Assembly: GCA_009763385.1 (NCBI GenBank)
Contig: VDCT01000094.1
Location: forward strand, 1 to 64,000
Source: Coix lacryma-jobi var. lacryma-jobi
Lineage: Eukaryota > Streptophyta > Magnoliopsida > Poales > Poaceae
Length of the DNA stretch: 64,000 nt
Reading direction: 5' to 3'
The translations under genes were made by a program, and so were the position numbers. A model generated the notes under the pieces. That model was given only the letters and a program-made list of their open reading frames with translations. It did no database searches and had not been told where the DNA came from. The stretch's first letter is position 1; each line of letters starts with the position of its first letter. Below are positions 9,883-21,310 of the stretch, piece after piece.

Positions 9883-11922
9883 TGCGGATACATGGGTGCA
9901 TGCCGAGTCTCTGAGTGATGAGTGTTTGTCAACTGGGATAATGCGCATGTTCTTTGGCTTGTGTTTGTGCAGGTGTCGAGCACGGATACAGTGATCAGAG
10001 CAAGGTGAAGATCAAGTAGAGACGTGCCGTGCCGATGGACCGAGAGTGGCGAAGGGCGGGCGTGGGCTTGGACTGAGGGACCGGTGGCCCGAGGATCAGC
10101 TGTGGTGGCTGACAGCCTGGGACAGCGACGAGCGAAGACTTGCGGGCACGGTTTTGCTTGGGTCGAGGACCTGGGGACACGTGTCGGTGGACGGGGTGCA
10201 CGGGCAGTGCATCCCCTCTACGGCTCGATTTGGTGGTTGAGCCACAGAAAAACCACCGAGTGGACGGTTTCCAGGTTTGGGCATCAAAACCTGGGCGCTG
10301 ATGGTTTTCGAGTTTGGGCACAAAACTCGGGCTGAGGACGGTTTCAGGTTTGGGCCTCAAAACCTGGGCGCTGATGGTTTCCGAGTTTGGGCCACAAAAC
10401 TCGGGCTGAGGACGGTTTCCAGGTTTGGGCCTCAAAACCAGGGTGCTGCGGGTTTGCTGAGTTTGGGCCACAAAACTCAGGCTACGGTCGGCTGGTTTCC
10501 CGGTTTTGGCCTCAAAACCGGGGGTTGGTCGTGAAGGCTGGTTTCCCGGTTTGGGCCTCAAAACCGGGGGCGAAGTCCGTGAAAAGGACAAGCGGAGCGG
10601 TGGCAGCACGTGGCGGCAATCGGTGGGGTTGCGTCGAGGCAACGCTACCAGTTGTGCGGGCGTGGCCGTCGATCACCAGCACCTTCGAGTTGGTCCAGAA
10701 TAACCCTAGAGTTTAGCTGGTTTGCTCTGTAATTAGAGAGGGGTAGAGTAGGAATTAGAATTAGGATAAGTAGAGGGAGACACCCTCCTCCCATTCTATC
10801 TCAGCCATTTGCTATTTTGCCTTCTAGGTTTCCTGCTCTCCCTCTCCTCTGCTGTAGCAAACTGAGATCCACAGAGAAGAGAACAATACCTCTGTGCCCG
10901 TGAGATTTTGAGGAAGTGAGACCGTAATCTCACTGTTGTAGCGTGTGGTAGCCACACGGTTGCAAATTTGTGGTTGTGATTCGCGCTTTGTTCTTGTTCT
11001 TCACGGGTTGCTTTTCTCCATGTTTTCCCCGTCGATCGAGCACTTTGTTCGGTGCGTCTTTTACAATTCCGTTTGAACCAAGATGTTCTAGATGGTGAGG
11101 CACTTCTTTCCACCGAAGGAATTCACCTCTAACCTCACGAGCTAGTAGATTGGTTGTTTTTTCATTTCGGGTCAAGTCTTCTCTTCTCCCTTTCCCCGAA
11201 TTTCTTCGATTCATCATTTTGGAGATAGGTTCGAGGCATGATCTCTTAGAGATAGCTCACTATCCTCCTTGTGACTCATCTCTCCAAGTTTGAACCCTAG
11301 AGGTTTCATTTTGGGAGAGTTTGAATTGAATCGGTGGACGAACAGGGGGCTGTCGGGGTGACCGGACGCTACGCACACGGGCGGACCGGACGCTGACCCC
11401 GTGCGTCCGGTCGTTGAATGCTCAGCGCATTTTTCCTGTGACTGACCAAACGCTCGCCTGGCTCAATGACCGGACTCTACACTGCGTTACTGTTTCCGGT
11501 TTTTGTTTGTTTTGACCGGACTCTGGACGCCTGACCGGACGCACCTCCTCTGAGAGTCCGGTCAGAAACAGTAAGGTCCCAAATCAGTTTTCGCACGACC
11601 GAACGCGTCCGGTGGTGCTTGACCGGACGCAGGCAGAGTCCGGTCAGTGCTGTCTCTCTGCACGTTTTCGTCCGCAGTTCGTTCGATCGTTGACGGATTT
11701 GGTTTCCGTCTTTTGCTTTGGGTTTCTAGGGTTGTGTAGTGTCCCGCTGTGCTTCTCGAAAGCATCCACCCTACATCTAGGGTCGTGGACACTTGCAAGC
11801 TCTAGGTTTGCTCTTGGGGTTGATTCTCAGGACAGTGGCAACAGTTTCCGAAAGGAATTTTTGAAGCTCCCATTCACCCCCCCCCCCTCTAGTCGCTTTC
11901 TGGTAGCACTTTCGGCCCTTCA
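9883..11922 (+). repeat. Sirevirus 3' LTR (2040 bp)
   Basis: It starts TGCGGATACATGGG right after the purine tract and ends GGCCCTTCA. It holds eight hairpin units at 10271-10566; one unit (near 10424) has CCAGG on both arms and so no longer pairs. It also has a cluster of CCGGACGC / GTCCGGTC palindrome halves at 11345-11650. The right flank is GCATC; the matching target duplication would lie beyond the left window edge. Confidence 0.8.
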
Positions 11923-13205
11923 GCATCGGCATCGACCGACCTCCGGTTTGCTTGTAAGTTTCACCAATGGCTTGTGTCATCGTGTAATAAGGCTGCATTG
12001 GCATCGACCAAACTCTTGTTAAGCTATGGCATGGATAGTTATCAGTCTAAGTTCGTCTTTTGTGAGACTGTCTTGACTCTGATCAATCTCTTGCTTTAGT
12101 CAATCTTGACTAGTTATCGGCTCTTCTGGCTTGGCAAGCTAGTAGATTCTTTAGTTACCGATGTTGTTTTATGATTTAATTTGTTTATTTACATTTTAAA
12201 CAACATCTTGCCCAATCAAGATTGACGAGGTAATCCAAACCTAAAAGATACTTAGTTTCGGCTGTCTTGAGGTTTACACGCCCACAACAAAGGAAATAGC
12301 CGATTCAAGCCTCTCATCGACTATTTCATCAATCTTGGTTGTACATGTTGTGCGTTCGAGATATTCGATAAAGTCACGCTCTGATCTAAGAGCAGATAGA
12401 TTTGATCTAACATGTCTATTACGGCTATATTCCCGAACCCGACTGATATATATGATATATTAAGTCTGTTTATCTTAGTTTAAATCATGGATTTGACGGA
12501 TAGATCTTGTTCGTGCCTCATGGACCTGAATCGGCTAAAATAGCCGATCAAGTTATGCTTCCTTCTTCATAATATGTTCTTTTAAGTGGCTTGGAATTAA
12601 CGGATCTACTCTTTGCGCGAGACGTGATCTAGCTTGACCATCATCATGGCTGTATGGAGACACCCCACTGTTGATGTTTAAGCTATTTTATTGATCTATT
12701 TGTTATTATGGCTGTATGGAGACACCCCACTGTTAATGAATAGAACTGCTCGTATAATTAGTCGATACGTTGGTTTCATGTCGCTTAAACGTACATATAG
12801 ATCTTTATCTTGTTAAACATCTTTCAAGTTTATTGGCTGTTTATTTAATATAAACATTCTTTTATATATATGTCATAGTCCGTTACACTTATGCTTTTTT
12901 CAATGCTTTTCATGCAATCTCGTGGGAGTTGACTTTGTAGTCAATGTCCTAAAGACAAATGGCTATATCAGAGCCGTACAATTTGGAACTGTCTGGCACC
13001 AAACCGGCAGGTTCCACGATTTAATGATCTTTTTCTTCTCCTTGTCAATTACAGGTCAAATTGACTGGCACGCCCTAAGTCGATTTTGCTGAGAATCGGC
13101 TCCACCGCTTGCTGAAGGTCCAGGAGGTCACGACTTGCTCCGTACCCCTCTGAGGACCGTGCGTTCGAGTGTGTTGGCGCTGCCGACTGAGATTTTGTGT
13201 CAACA
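11923..13205 (+). repeat. Ty3/gypsy 5' LTR, 5' end missing
   Basis: It ends TGTCAACA at 13205, followed by the TTTTGGCACGCCCGGTGGGAC leader at 13211-13231. It contains two copies of GGCTGTATGGAGACACCCCACTGTT (starting near 12648 and 12709), a short direct repeat. No ORFs of note. Confidence 0.7.
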
Positions 13206-13246
13206 CATTCTTTTGGCACGCCCGGTGGGACACAATCGTCTGAATC

Positions 13247-15365
13247 ATGACGTTTGACAACGAAGAAGTACTTCACATGAAAATGGAGGACCTCCCAGAG
13301 GAAACTCATGCTTAATAGATGAGACTGTTGATCAATATCGACATTTGTGCTTATTGAGCTACAGCAGGACCAGAGATAAGAAGATAGTTCAAAAAAACTC
13401 ACCTTCCAAGGGTGGTCTTTGATGGTCATGTTGATCCAATGGTCCAGGTCCAACACAATGTCATGCAAGAAGTAATCAGCAAGGCAATGTCTGCCACCTT
13501 GACGAATCATAATGTGGTTTTTCTCAACAGCCTCACAAACGCCATTAAAGAAGCTTTCAACATGGGTGGTGATAGAAGGGGTCCAACGTATACTGTTGGA
13601 AACAGTCAAGGAACTTCTACTGGACCTCAAATCAATGGCCCAAATGGCAATGGAGGTCAGATGGTGATTAACCCTAGAGGCATGACACCGCAGCCAGTGC
13701 AACAACCAATTATGAGTAATAATTGTACTCATCGGCTACAAAAATAGCTCCTCATGCAGGCGCATCACAAGAGACTTCAATGCACCACCGTATCAAGGGA
13801 GCATAGCACCTTGTGATATACCTCAGGGGTATCATTATGTCTCTGATTTCTATACTTTGGATGCTCAAGAGAACCCAAGATATAATGTAATACCCTCGGG
13901 GCAGAACATTGGCTATCAAAAGCCGGTGAATCAGATTGATCAACTAATGAGTCATGTAACTGACCTAGTTCAGAAACAATTTGGCTTGACGCCAAAATCT
14001 ACAGTGACTGGTTACAAAAAGCCATATCCAGAATGGTTTGATCAGGTTGTTCTTCCTCTCGAGATATAGAATCCCTGATTTTACCAAGTTCACAGAAACC
14101 GGTTCAGTGACAACCATGGAGCATATAACCCAGTTCCTAGTCCAGCTCAGAGAGATTGGTGATGAACAAGCACTCAAAGTCAGAATGTTCCCTCTCTCTC
14201 TATCTGGTTCGGCTTTTTCATGGTTTTCATCTTTGCCACCAAATTCCATTCAGAGCTGGGATGACTTGGAAGATAAATTCCATAAGTATTTCGGCTTTGG
14301 AGTATTGGAGAAAGGCTTAGTGGATTTAAACGATACAAGGCCAATGAATAATGAGTCTGGATGCCAGTACCTCCAAAGGTTCAGAGAGGTGAAGAATCAA
14401 TGCTATTCTTTCACATTGCCAGATTCAGAGGTGTTAGCATTGCGATTCGAGGATTGATACCTGCTATCAGGGAGAGAATCGGCTTTGGTTGTAACAACAT
14501 GGCCGGTTTGGCTAAAAAGGTAGCAGGTATTGATTCCCAAAATCCATACACAATCATCTTTAAACCTAAGAAAGCCTACAATCAGAGAGTCATGTTTTCC
14601 TGCAAGATGAAGACAATGATTCAGAAGATGAAAGTGATGAAGAAGTGGCTGCTGTAGACTGGGTTTGGAGAAACATTGAGTACAAGCCTTGGGCAAAGGT
14701 TAAAAGTACCGAGAAAGATGTAAAGTATAGCTTCGACATCACTAAGGCCGATAAGATATTTGACTACTTACTGAAAAGGGTCAGATCAAGTTGACTAGGA
14801 ATCATACCATCCCATCGGCGAAAGAACTTAAAAATAAAAGGTACTGCAAATTTCATAATTCTGGTACCCATACTACTAATGATTGCCGAGTTTTCAGAGA
14901 TATGATACAGAGGGCAATCGTTAAAGGGAGTATTGGCCTAGAAAAGGCCAAAGGCATGGGCATCAACGGCCATCCTTTCCCACAAAACATGGTGGCTCCA
15001 GCACCTCGGAGTGAAATCAGGGTGTTGAGTTCTTATAAAGCTAAGGCAACTGGGACAGTTGATCCAAAGAAGCAACTAACAACCAAAGAGTATCAGGAGA
15101 TGAAAGAAACAATGATCAACGCGATCGACCTGAGACTTCAAGACTGGTGAAGCAAGAAGGCGTCCACTGTCAGAATCTTACTGAACAAGTGGCAACGTCA
15201 GAAGGAAAGGAGCCAAATACAAGGGAAAGGGATGAACAAGAGTATCAGGAGTGGCTCGAAGAAGAAGAGTATAGGAGGTCTTGTGAAGAAGGAAGACGCG
15301 TCAGAGATGAAGAAAAGAATCATTGGGACTGTCCTTCTTCAGGCAATGTTGGAATAAGGGTTTAA
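13247..15365 (+). pseudogene. Ty3/gypsy gag, fragmented
   Basis: Gag of the plus-strand gypsy element. The ATG at 13247 (MTFDNEEVLHMKMEDL) lies just after the leader but meets stops within about 70 bases. The region near 13412-13570 resembles the N-terminal part of the gag at 1-1223. The segment at 13857-14069 contains KQFGLTPKS and YPEWFDQVVLP, and 14080-14457 holds the core Retrotrans_gag domain (MFPLSLSGSAFSWFSSLPP, YLQRFREVKNQC). After a frame change it continues with AIRERIGFGCNNMAGLAKKV near 14470. The knuckle-like CKFHNSGTHTTNDC lies at about 14845-14888. Several stops and frameshifts make it non-functional. Confidence 0.8.
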
Positions 15366-16132
15366 ATCTTCCTACTCTTCGTAATTGTCCAGAATGCAGT
15401 GATCAATATCGAGAGTATAGGCAGTCGAGAGACAACCGCCGATCTGTACATGAAAGACTAAGGTTTGAAATACAGATTGGCGCGTAAAAAATAAAATGTT
15501 CATAGTCGGCTTGGAGCAAGATTAGCCGATCATGATCATCCTTGGCAAGAGGGACAATGGTGTCCTGGTGGCTTGACCAAAAGCCAGAAGCGACGGTTCA
15601 AAGGTTGAGAAACGATGAAGTCTAGAAAGAAAAACCCAAAGTCTGGCAAGTCAAACAGATAGCCGATAAAGGTGAGTCATCGGCTAATATCGCTGCTCTG
15701 TTCATGCTACCTGCTGAATTTAGATCCTCTGATCATGAAGAAGAATCTCATAATGAGAAAGCCTTGCTCAGTGGATCTATCAAGCGGAAGAGGCCACATT
15801 TCAAAACCCGAGAAGCATTCTCATTTAAGGCTTTATACTTAAAAGGGTTGTTGATGGAAGGCCTTTAAATAGGATGTCAGTTGATGGAGGGCAGCAGTTA
15901 ATTTGAAGCCATATGCCACTTTTAGAAAGCTTGGTAAGACTACGGAGGATTTGACTAAAAACCGATATGAGGTTGACCGACTTTGCTGGCAACATATCAG
16001 CTACTAAAGGTGTTATAGTGTTTGAGTTCACAATTGGCAGCAAGAGTATGCCGACTACTTTCTTTTGTAGTCAATGCAAAAGGATCCTATAGTGTGCTTC
16101 TTGGAAGGGATTGGATCCACGCCTGTTGGATT
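15366..16132 (+). pseudogene. Ty3/gypsy gag C-terminus and aspartic protease remnant
   Basis: Continues the gag into a CPECSDQYREYR stretch (about 15390) and an RPHFKTREAFSFKALYLKGL stretch near 15790. The protease follows: a SVDGG active-site-like motif near 15878, then GVIVFEFTIGSKSMPTTFF and VVNAKGSYSVLLGRDWIHA (about 16005-16130), which is the usual C-terminal part of plant gypsy protease. Several frames are needed. Similarity ends about 16132, where unrelated sequence begins, so reverse transcriptase and integrase were deleted or displaced. Confidence 0.7.
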
Positions 16133-17125
16133 CACACCTGCCCTACCTCAGCACTCGTGCAGGGGATGGCGAGGGTGGTCAACTGTCGGAACCAAAAGCG
16201 AAGGTGCAAAGTAAGGAACAGTGGTGCTCTAACTCTATTCCCCAAAAAATCATCTCCATTACACTGTTTCATCCCTTAGTATTTATAGGAATGCCAGGGA
16301 CACAGACCAAATTACAATAGGGTACAAGAAAGATTCCTTAGCGCTGTACAGCGGAAGGGCAGAATCGTACAAACACAGGCAGTGTGGAACCCGTAGCCCC
16401 CGCCTTCCGCGCGTCGTCCGCCGCCACCCGTTTCGTGCGCACCCTCGCAGGAATGCGAGGTTAACCTTCGGCATGCAAACCATCGCTTCAAGCCGCGAAG
16501 CCTGCGTTCGCCTGCCGCCCATTAAGCTTGACGTTTCTTCCGAAGGTGTGCAAGACAGTGAGGGTTACGCATCGTGTCCTTCATGCCCTTGCCTGCAAGA
16601 AACACAAAATATCGGCGAGGGTCTAGCCAACATCCGAAGGTTAGATAAGCGACCTGAGGGACTTGACAAAAGACTTAAGTTCTTGCGAAAGTGTGCAGGA
16701 TGCGCGAGGGTTGTTTCCTGGGTCAGCCTGCGTGACGTCACTGCCGAGGGTTCCTTCCCCCAATAGCAGCCCCTCGATGGCTTGGATCTAAAAAACAATC
16801 TTAGGCCCAAGCAGCGCCTTTTGACTGGAAACAAAGAGTGTCCCTCAGCAGCGACGCCCACGGCTGCTTGTGGGTCGGGCCGTCTGTTTTGCTTTGTTAC
16901 TGTGCGTCTCATTTTTTGTGCCATGTCTTCGAGGGCCGTGCCGATTTGTCGGGTTTGGTGGCTTGTCCCTTGGTCTATAAATAGTTGTGGTTGGTGGGTG
17001 ATTTGAATTGTGCCATCCTTTTGCTGTAGCCACCCTGCTGCCATGATTTTCTTGTTGCGAGGGTTTGTTGAGTTTTCTGCGAAGGTTAGGTGGCTTGTCT
17101 TCTGCGAAGGTTTTGAGCTAGAGAG
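16133..17125. other. Junction and 5' region of a non-autonomous gypsy-type element
   Basis: No gene seen. At 16184 begins TGTCGGAACC, which on the minus strand is an LTR-like end (GGTTCCGACA), with a minus-strand TATAAATA at about 16286-16279 roughly 100 bp away; this may be a piece of a minus-strand LTR. From about 16440 to 17125 repeated GCGAAGG words and a plus-strand TATA box at 16976 suggest the LTR/leader of the ORF starting at 17126. I could not find a clear primer binding site or the second LTR. Confidence 0.4.
16976..16983 (+). promoter_or_regulatory. TATA box upstream of the ORF at 17126
   Basis: TATAAATA, 150 bp upstream of the ATG at 17126, the expected spacing for a plant core promoter plus a short 5' leader. 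Confidence 0.5.
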
Positions 17126-20100
17126 ATGGCTAGGTCCAAGCAAACTGCTCGTGTTGCTTCTCCGTCTGCTGCAGATGACGAAGTGACCTTTGAGTTTGGA
17201 CTTAGCCGGGTCTGCATCTCGGATCTGGCATGTACGTCAGGCGGGGCTAGATCGAGGAAGGAAAGGCGAGGGCCAGCTCTGGAGAGAAAATTCCCAAACC
17301 GGAGGCCGACGAGGTTGTCGTTTTTGAAGAGTTCTTGAAGCTGGTTTGTGCTTTTCGGTTTCTTCATTTGTGACTTCGGTTCTTCAGCGCTTTAAACTGA
17401 AGTTTCATCAGCTGACACCATCGTGTTTTATGAAGTTGTCCACCATCGTGTGGGCTTGTCGCTCCCAAGGTGTTGTTCCGCATGTGGAAGGTTTCGTGCG
17501 GACTCACCGAGTCCACATCCAGTCTGGGTCAGTTTGCAGTGTACACCTTCTGCCATCGGGCTGGCTCGGAGCTTCCAGTGCAAGCTCAGAAGAATAAGTG
17601 GGCGAGTGGGTGGTAGGAGCATTGGTTCTACTATAAGCTTAGCGGAGTTGATGAGCTTTGCGGCGAACTTCCACCCCTCGGTGACGTGACTGCCGAAGCC
17701 TCGATCTGTCCGTAGACGCGCACGCGGATGTTGACTGCTTGAGGGTTGTCGCTCGCTCGCAGTGTGCTCGTGACCTAGTTGAAGAGTACTGCTGCACTAA
17801 GGTTTGGCCCCTCAGCCGGCGGCAAGCCTGGTTCGCTGTTGAGGACGCCTCTGCTATGAGGCGAGGGGTTTGAAGAAACCAAAGCTAGATTTGAACAAGA
17901 TCTGGGAGAGTACTCTCAAGAAATTTCCCAGTCGGAAAACTGGCGTCGAAGCTGTCCTGAAACGGTTCACCAAACTGTTGAAGTTCTTGTCGGAAAATTG
18001 TCGACCCTCGAGGTTAAGGCAATTCACGGTGCTGTGGCGAGTGGTGGTCGAGTCAATAGGCTCTTCGACATGTTTGGGATATCGTACCCTGATTGGCCCG
18101 CACCTTCAAGCGAGGATGCGCCGAAAAAGAGAAAACGCACGTCCGCGGGGGAGAAGGAGGTTGTCTCACGGCCGTAGAGGGGTCGTGGTCGAGGCCGTCG
18201 GCAGCGCTGGCTTCGGCCGAGTCAAACACTAGCGACGAAGGTTGCTGTGGCGTCGGGCGCTGCCGGCACTTCCCTTCCTCGTCCATCGTATCGGTGACGG
18301 GTGGCCGAGGTTTCCAAAGGTCGGGGGGCATGTACCCGCGCGTTGGCGGGATTGGAGCTCTGATCCAGATTTCAGATGACGAAGGTGCCTCCGATGATGA
18401 TGAGAAGGAGGAAGGGAAAGAGGCTGAGAAAGAGGCCGTTCCTGAGGATGATTCGTCTGATGAGGTTAGCGACACCTCCGGTGACGAGGGTGACTCGGAC
18501 GATGAGGTGTCCATTGGTGATGACCGTGGGAAGGCGGTTGTCTCATCATCGAGCGCTGATGCTAAAGCTGCACATAATATTGATGAGATACTGCGGGACC
18601 TCGAGCCTGAGAGTCCCGAGCGAGGGTTAATGCCCGAGTTTCGCGGGGTCGCATATCTGGATTGACGGTTTTTGAGGTTAGGGGTGACCTTGAATTTGGA
18701 ACAGAATCCTGGTAAAAAGGCCATATGGCGAGCTAGCCAGTCCAGTTCTTCCTTACTTTGCTAAGAAGATTGGGGTTCAGATCCGACAAACGGAGCTTTT
18801 TACGAGTCTGGATCTTCGAGAGTGCCATTTGCAATGCGCTCCAGAGGAAAGGCGTTTTCTTGGACGTGTGTTTGGTCGGGTTTGTGTGCCGGAGGCCGAG
18901 CTTCGATTGGTCAACCGACCATTGGACGAGCTTCATGATGATTTGACGTTAAGTTAGCTAAGTTGATGCTTCTCAATCGCTCTGCGCGCCGAAGGGCAGG
19001 TTTGAATAATGACTATCTACGCAATTGGTTGGGCCGAGGTTGAGAAAGAAAATAAAGATCTCCGGCGAGGTTTAGAAAACAAAGAGATAGAGCTTAACGG
19101 TGCTTTAGAAAAAGTTAAGAAATCCCAGGAGGAAGCGCAGGAGGTTGCAAAATGCAACGCTGAACTGTTGACAGTTTGCCATGAAAAGGACAAAGATTTA
19201 GAAACCGTGAAGGGTCGCATAGCTGAGCTGTCCTCGGAGTTGGCTACTCAGACTGAGTCATGGCAGAAAAGTATGGTCAAGATTAAGGACAAAGTTGATG
19301 CTTGCTTGACCGAAGCTGGCGGCTCTGCTGGGGAGTCGCTCCCTGCTGCTAATGCGGAGGCCTTCGAAGGTTTGCTTTTTAACGAGCTTGATGTTTTCAG
19401 CTCATTGGTTGGTAACGCAACCGACTTTGGGGGCTACGCTGGAGCCTTGGCCATGGCTGGTACTCTTCGCCAAGCTGATTGTGATCACCTTCGCAAGGTT
19501 AAGAGGCCGAGTCATGTTTTTCCTACAGTTGACGAGGTGTAGGCTATGAAGACTAATGATGCGGAGGTTCGCAATTGCGCAATGCACTTGCTTCGGAGGT
19601 TTTGGATCGGTGGGGGAGGTCGTGCCCTTGCCTTTGAAGAGGTGGCCGAAGCTACTCGTCAGGTGATGATTGCATGGGATGTTTGTTTTTGGTTTTATTT
19701 GTGGATGAAAGTGTTAGTATTTATTCCTGTGTCTTTTTTATGCAGGCTCGGAAAGACGCGCTGCCCTCGCGAACGCAACTGATGACGCTGTCGGTTGTTC
19801 CGAGCCTGCACCTGCACACGGCTTCGCGGAGGTTCCTCCTGTCGAAGTGGTTCCCTCGGCAGAGGAGGCTCCTGCCACTGAAGAGGCTGGCGTTGAGGAA
19901 ACAGCCGTGGTGGAAACATCTGCTGCTGGCGAAGCTAAGTATGTTGCAACTGGCGAGGTTGTGGCTGAGAAAAACGAAGATGTCGAGCAGGTCTGAGATA
20001 AAAGGCGGTAGTTAAAAAGCGTCATTTTGTAATATTTTGCGAAGGGTAGATGTGGCTGTAAAACACTGAGATTTTGTTTGGCTATTTGACAATGCAGGTT

Positions 20101-20643
20101 CCTGATGGAACCATGCTAGAGGTGTTTGATGTGACGCCTCTGACGTTAAATTATCAAGATACTTTCATAACTGGTGATTCATGGGCTCGGGCTAAACTCA
20201 AACATCCTTCGCTTTCTTTCGAGCGTTTTTGGTGGACTAAGGTGTGAAGGTATGATTTAAAGAACAGTCGGTCAAGCTGTTTTTGGCGTGACGCGGATTA
20301 TACGGATCGGCAAGCTACGCGCGTTTTGTTTAGATCTTCTTCGTAACCTGTTGTTGATGATGACATTGATGAGAAGACAGCTCTGGATTATTTGTTTGGG
20401 CGTTGTAAACTTGAACTGGGTCCAGACGGTTCTCTTATGATTCCGAAGGAGGAGCCTTTAGAGAGGAGTGACGTAGCTCGTCGATATATGTATAGGGCGA
20501 GGGTGTTGCCCGGGGAGCTGCCAATTGTTCCTGTGGCTCCTTTATTGTGGGGACCCATCGTCTCGATAGAAACAGGGTTTGAAGTTGAAAGCGAGAGTTG
20601 TAAAGATGTATTGTTAATTGAAGATGGTGGGGATTCTTTGTAA
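17126..20643 (+). pseudogene. Large gypsy-type non-autonomous element ORF with histone-H3-like N-terminus
   Basis: Broken remains of one long protein. The ATG at 17126 is preceded by an in-frame TGA four codons upstream. It opens MARSKQTARVASPS, and residues 2-9 match the mature H3 N-terminus except Ser for Thr3. Next, in shifting frames: EVTFEFGLSRVCISDLA; a region at 17290-17690 (FHQLTPSCFMKLS, QAQKNKWASGW, EHWFYYKL) that I recognise as the 'putative gypsy type transposon' domain (PF04195); GISYPDWP; an NLS-like PKKRKRT at 18121-18141; an Asp/Glu-rich tract (18366-18540) ending PEFRGVAYLD; a heptad-rich coiled coil at 19009-19300 then GGYAGALAMAGTLRQ; and a final piece ending at 20643. Frameshifts and stops are numerous. 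The H3 resemblance is seen directly; a function for it is inference. Confidence 0.6.
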
Positions 20644-20829
20644 CTTTACACTTTTTTAGAAACATGCTGTAAGCCATACTGTGTTGGATTTGTACTTATG
20701 CAAAGAAGTTGTAAGATTGATTTGTTTCGTTGTGGCGCGTTTTTGAAATCTGTCAGTGAATGATATTTGACCTTCGGTGCCGTTTTGGCGAGGTTCACTT
20801 TTGACGTTTATGTGATCTGTTTGGGAAAG
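20644..20829. other. Short AT-rich spacer after the ORF
   Basis: No gene or repeat unit recognised; it leads into the minisatellite at 20830 and probably belongs to the 3' region of the gypsy-type element. Confidence 0.4.
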
Positions 20830-21310
20830 CAGCGACGCCCCCTTTCCTTTTAGCGAGACTCGGTTATTGTTTATATAAGCTATTTAGTAAAACAGTGACG
20901 CCCCCTTTCCTTTTAGCGAGGCTCGCTTATCATTTAATAAGCTGTTTAGGAAAACAGCGACGCCCCTTTCCTTTTAGTGATGCTTGCTTATCGTTTAATA
21001 AGCTGTTTAGGAAAACAGCGACGCCCTCTTTCCTTTTAGTGAGGCTCGCTTATCATTTATATAAGCTGTTTAGGAAAACAGCGACGCCCCCTTTCCTTTT
21101 AGCGATGCTCGCTTATCGTTTAATAAGTTGTTTAGCAAAACAGCGATGCCCCTTTTCCTTTTAGTGAGGCTCGCTTATCGTTTATATAAGCTATTTGAGA
21201 AAACAGCGACGCCCCCTTTCCTTTTAGCGAGGCTCGCTTATCGTTTATATAAGCTGTTTAAGAAAACAGCGACGCCTCGTTTCCTTTTAGCGAGGCTCGC
21301 TTATCGTTAT
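20830..21310 (+). repeat. Minisatellite, eight units of 61-63 bp
   Basis: Units beginning CAGCGACGCC start at 20830, 20893, 20955, 21016, 21079, 21141, 21204 and 21267. Each has CCTTTCCTTTTAGYGA, GGCTCGCTTATC and an ATAAGCTGTTTAGGAAAA tail. Divergence is low, with point changes and one-base indels, so it is a young array. It lies 3' of the gypsy-type ORF and is probably part of that element's 3' region. Confidence 0.9.

Larger units (their letters stand above)
2710..11922 (+). mobile_element. Recombinant Sirevirus (Copia) block with parts of three LTRs
   Basis: The order on the plus strand is: LTR 3' end (2710-2927), internal 3' tail (2928-3452), full LTR (3453-5523), pol without gag (5524-8295), 3' tail (8296-9882), full LTR (9883-11922). 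Two internal regions and three LTRs in one orientation imply recombination between tandem or homologous copies rather than one simple insertion. The first internal region has lost everything between LTR end and tail; the second has lost primer site, gag and protease. The right end abuts the LTR of the Ty3/gypsy element at 11923, which is the likely target. The other flank is outside the window. Confidence 0.8.
11923..16132 (+). mobile_element. Ty3/gypsy element: partial 5' LTR, gag, protease; truncated
   Basis: A plus-strand relative of the element at 1-2709. The left part of its LTR is missing because the Sirevirus block ends inside it. Internal sequence runs LTR, leader, gag, CCHC-like knuckle, protease, and stops around 16132 before any reverse transcriptase. 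Confidence 0.75.

Noticed and set aside
3453..11922. A simple Sirevirus insertion with paired LTRs 3453-5523 and 9883-11922
   Set aside because: The two LTRs differ in subtype in their 3' parts, and a third LTR piece with its own tail lies upstream, so the block is recombinant.
17126..17338. A 70-codon histone-like protein ending at 17338
   Set aside because: The early stop comes from a frameshift; downstream frames continue a known gypsy-type ORF.
20830..21310. CRISPR-like array or a repeat protein of 89 codons
   Set aside because: Whole 62-63 bp units repeat, with no unique spacers, in a plant retroelement. The ORFs follow from a period close to a multiple of three.
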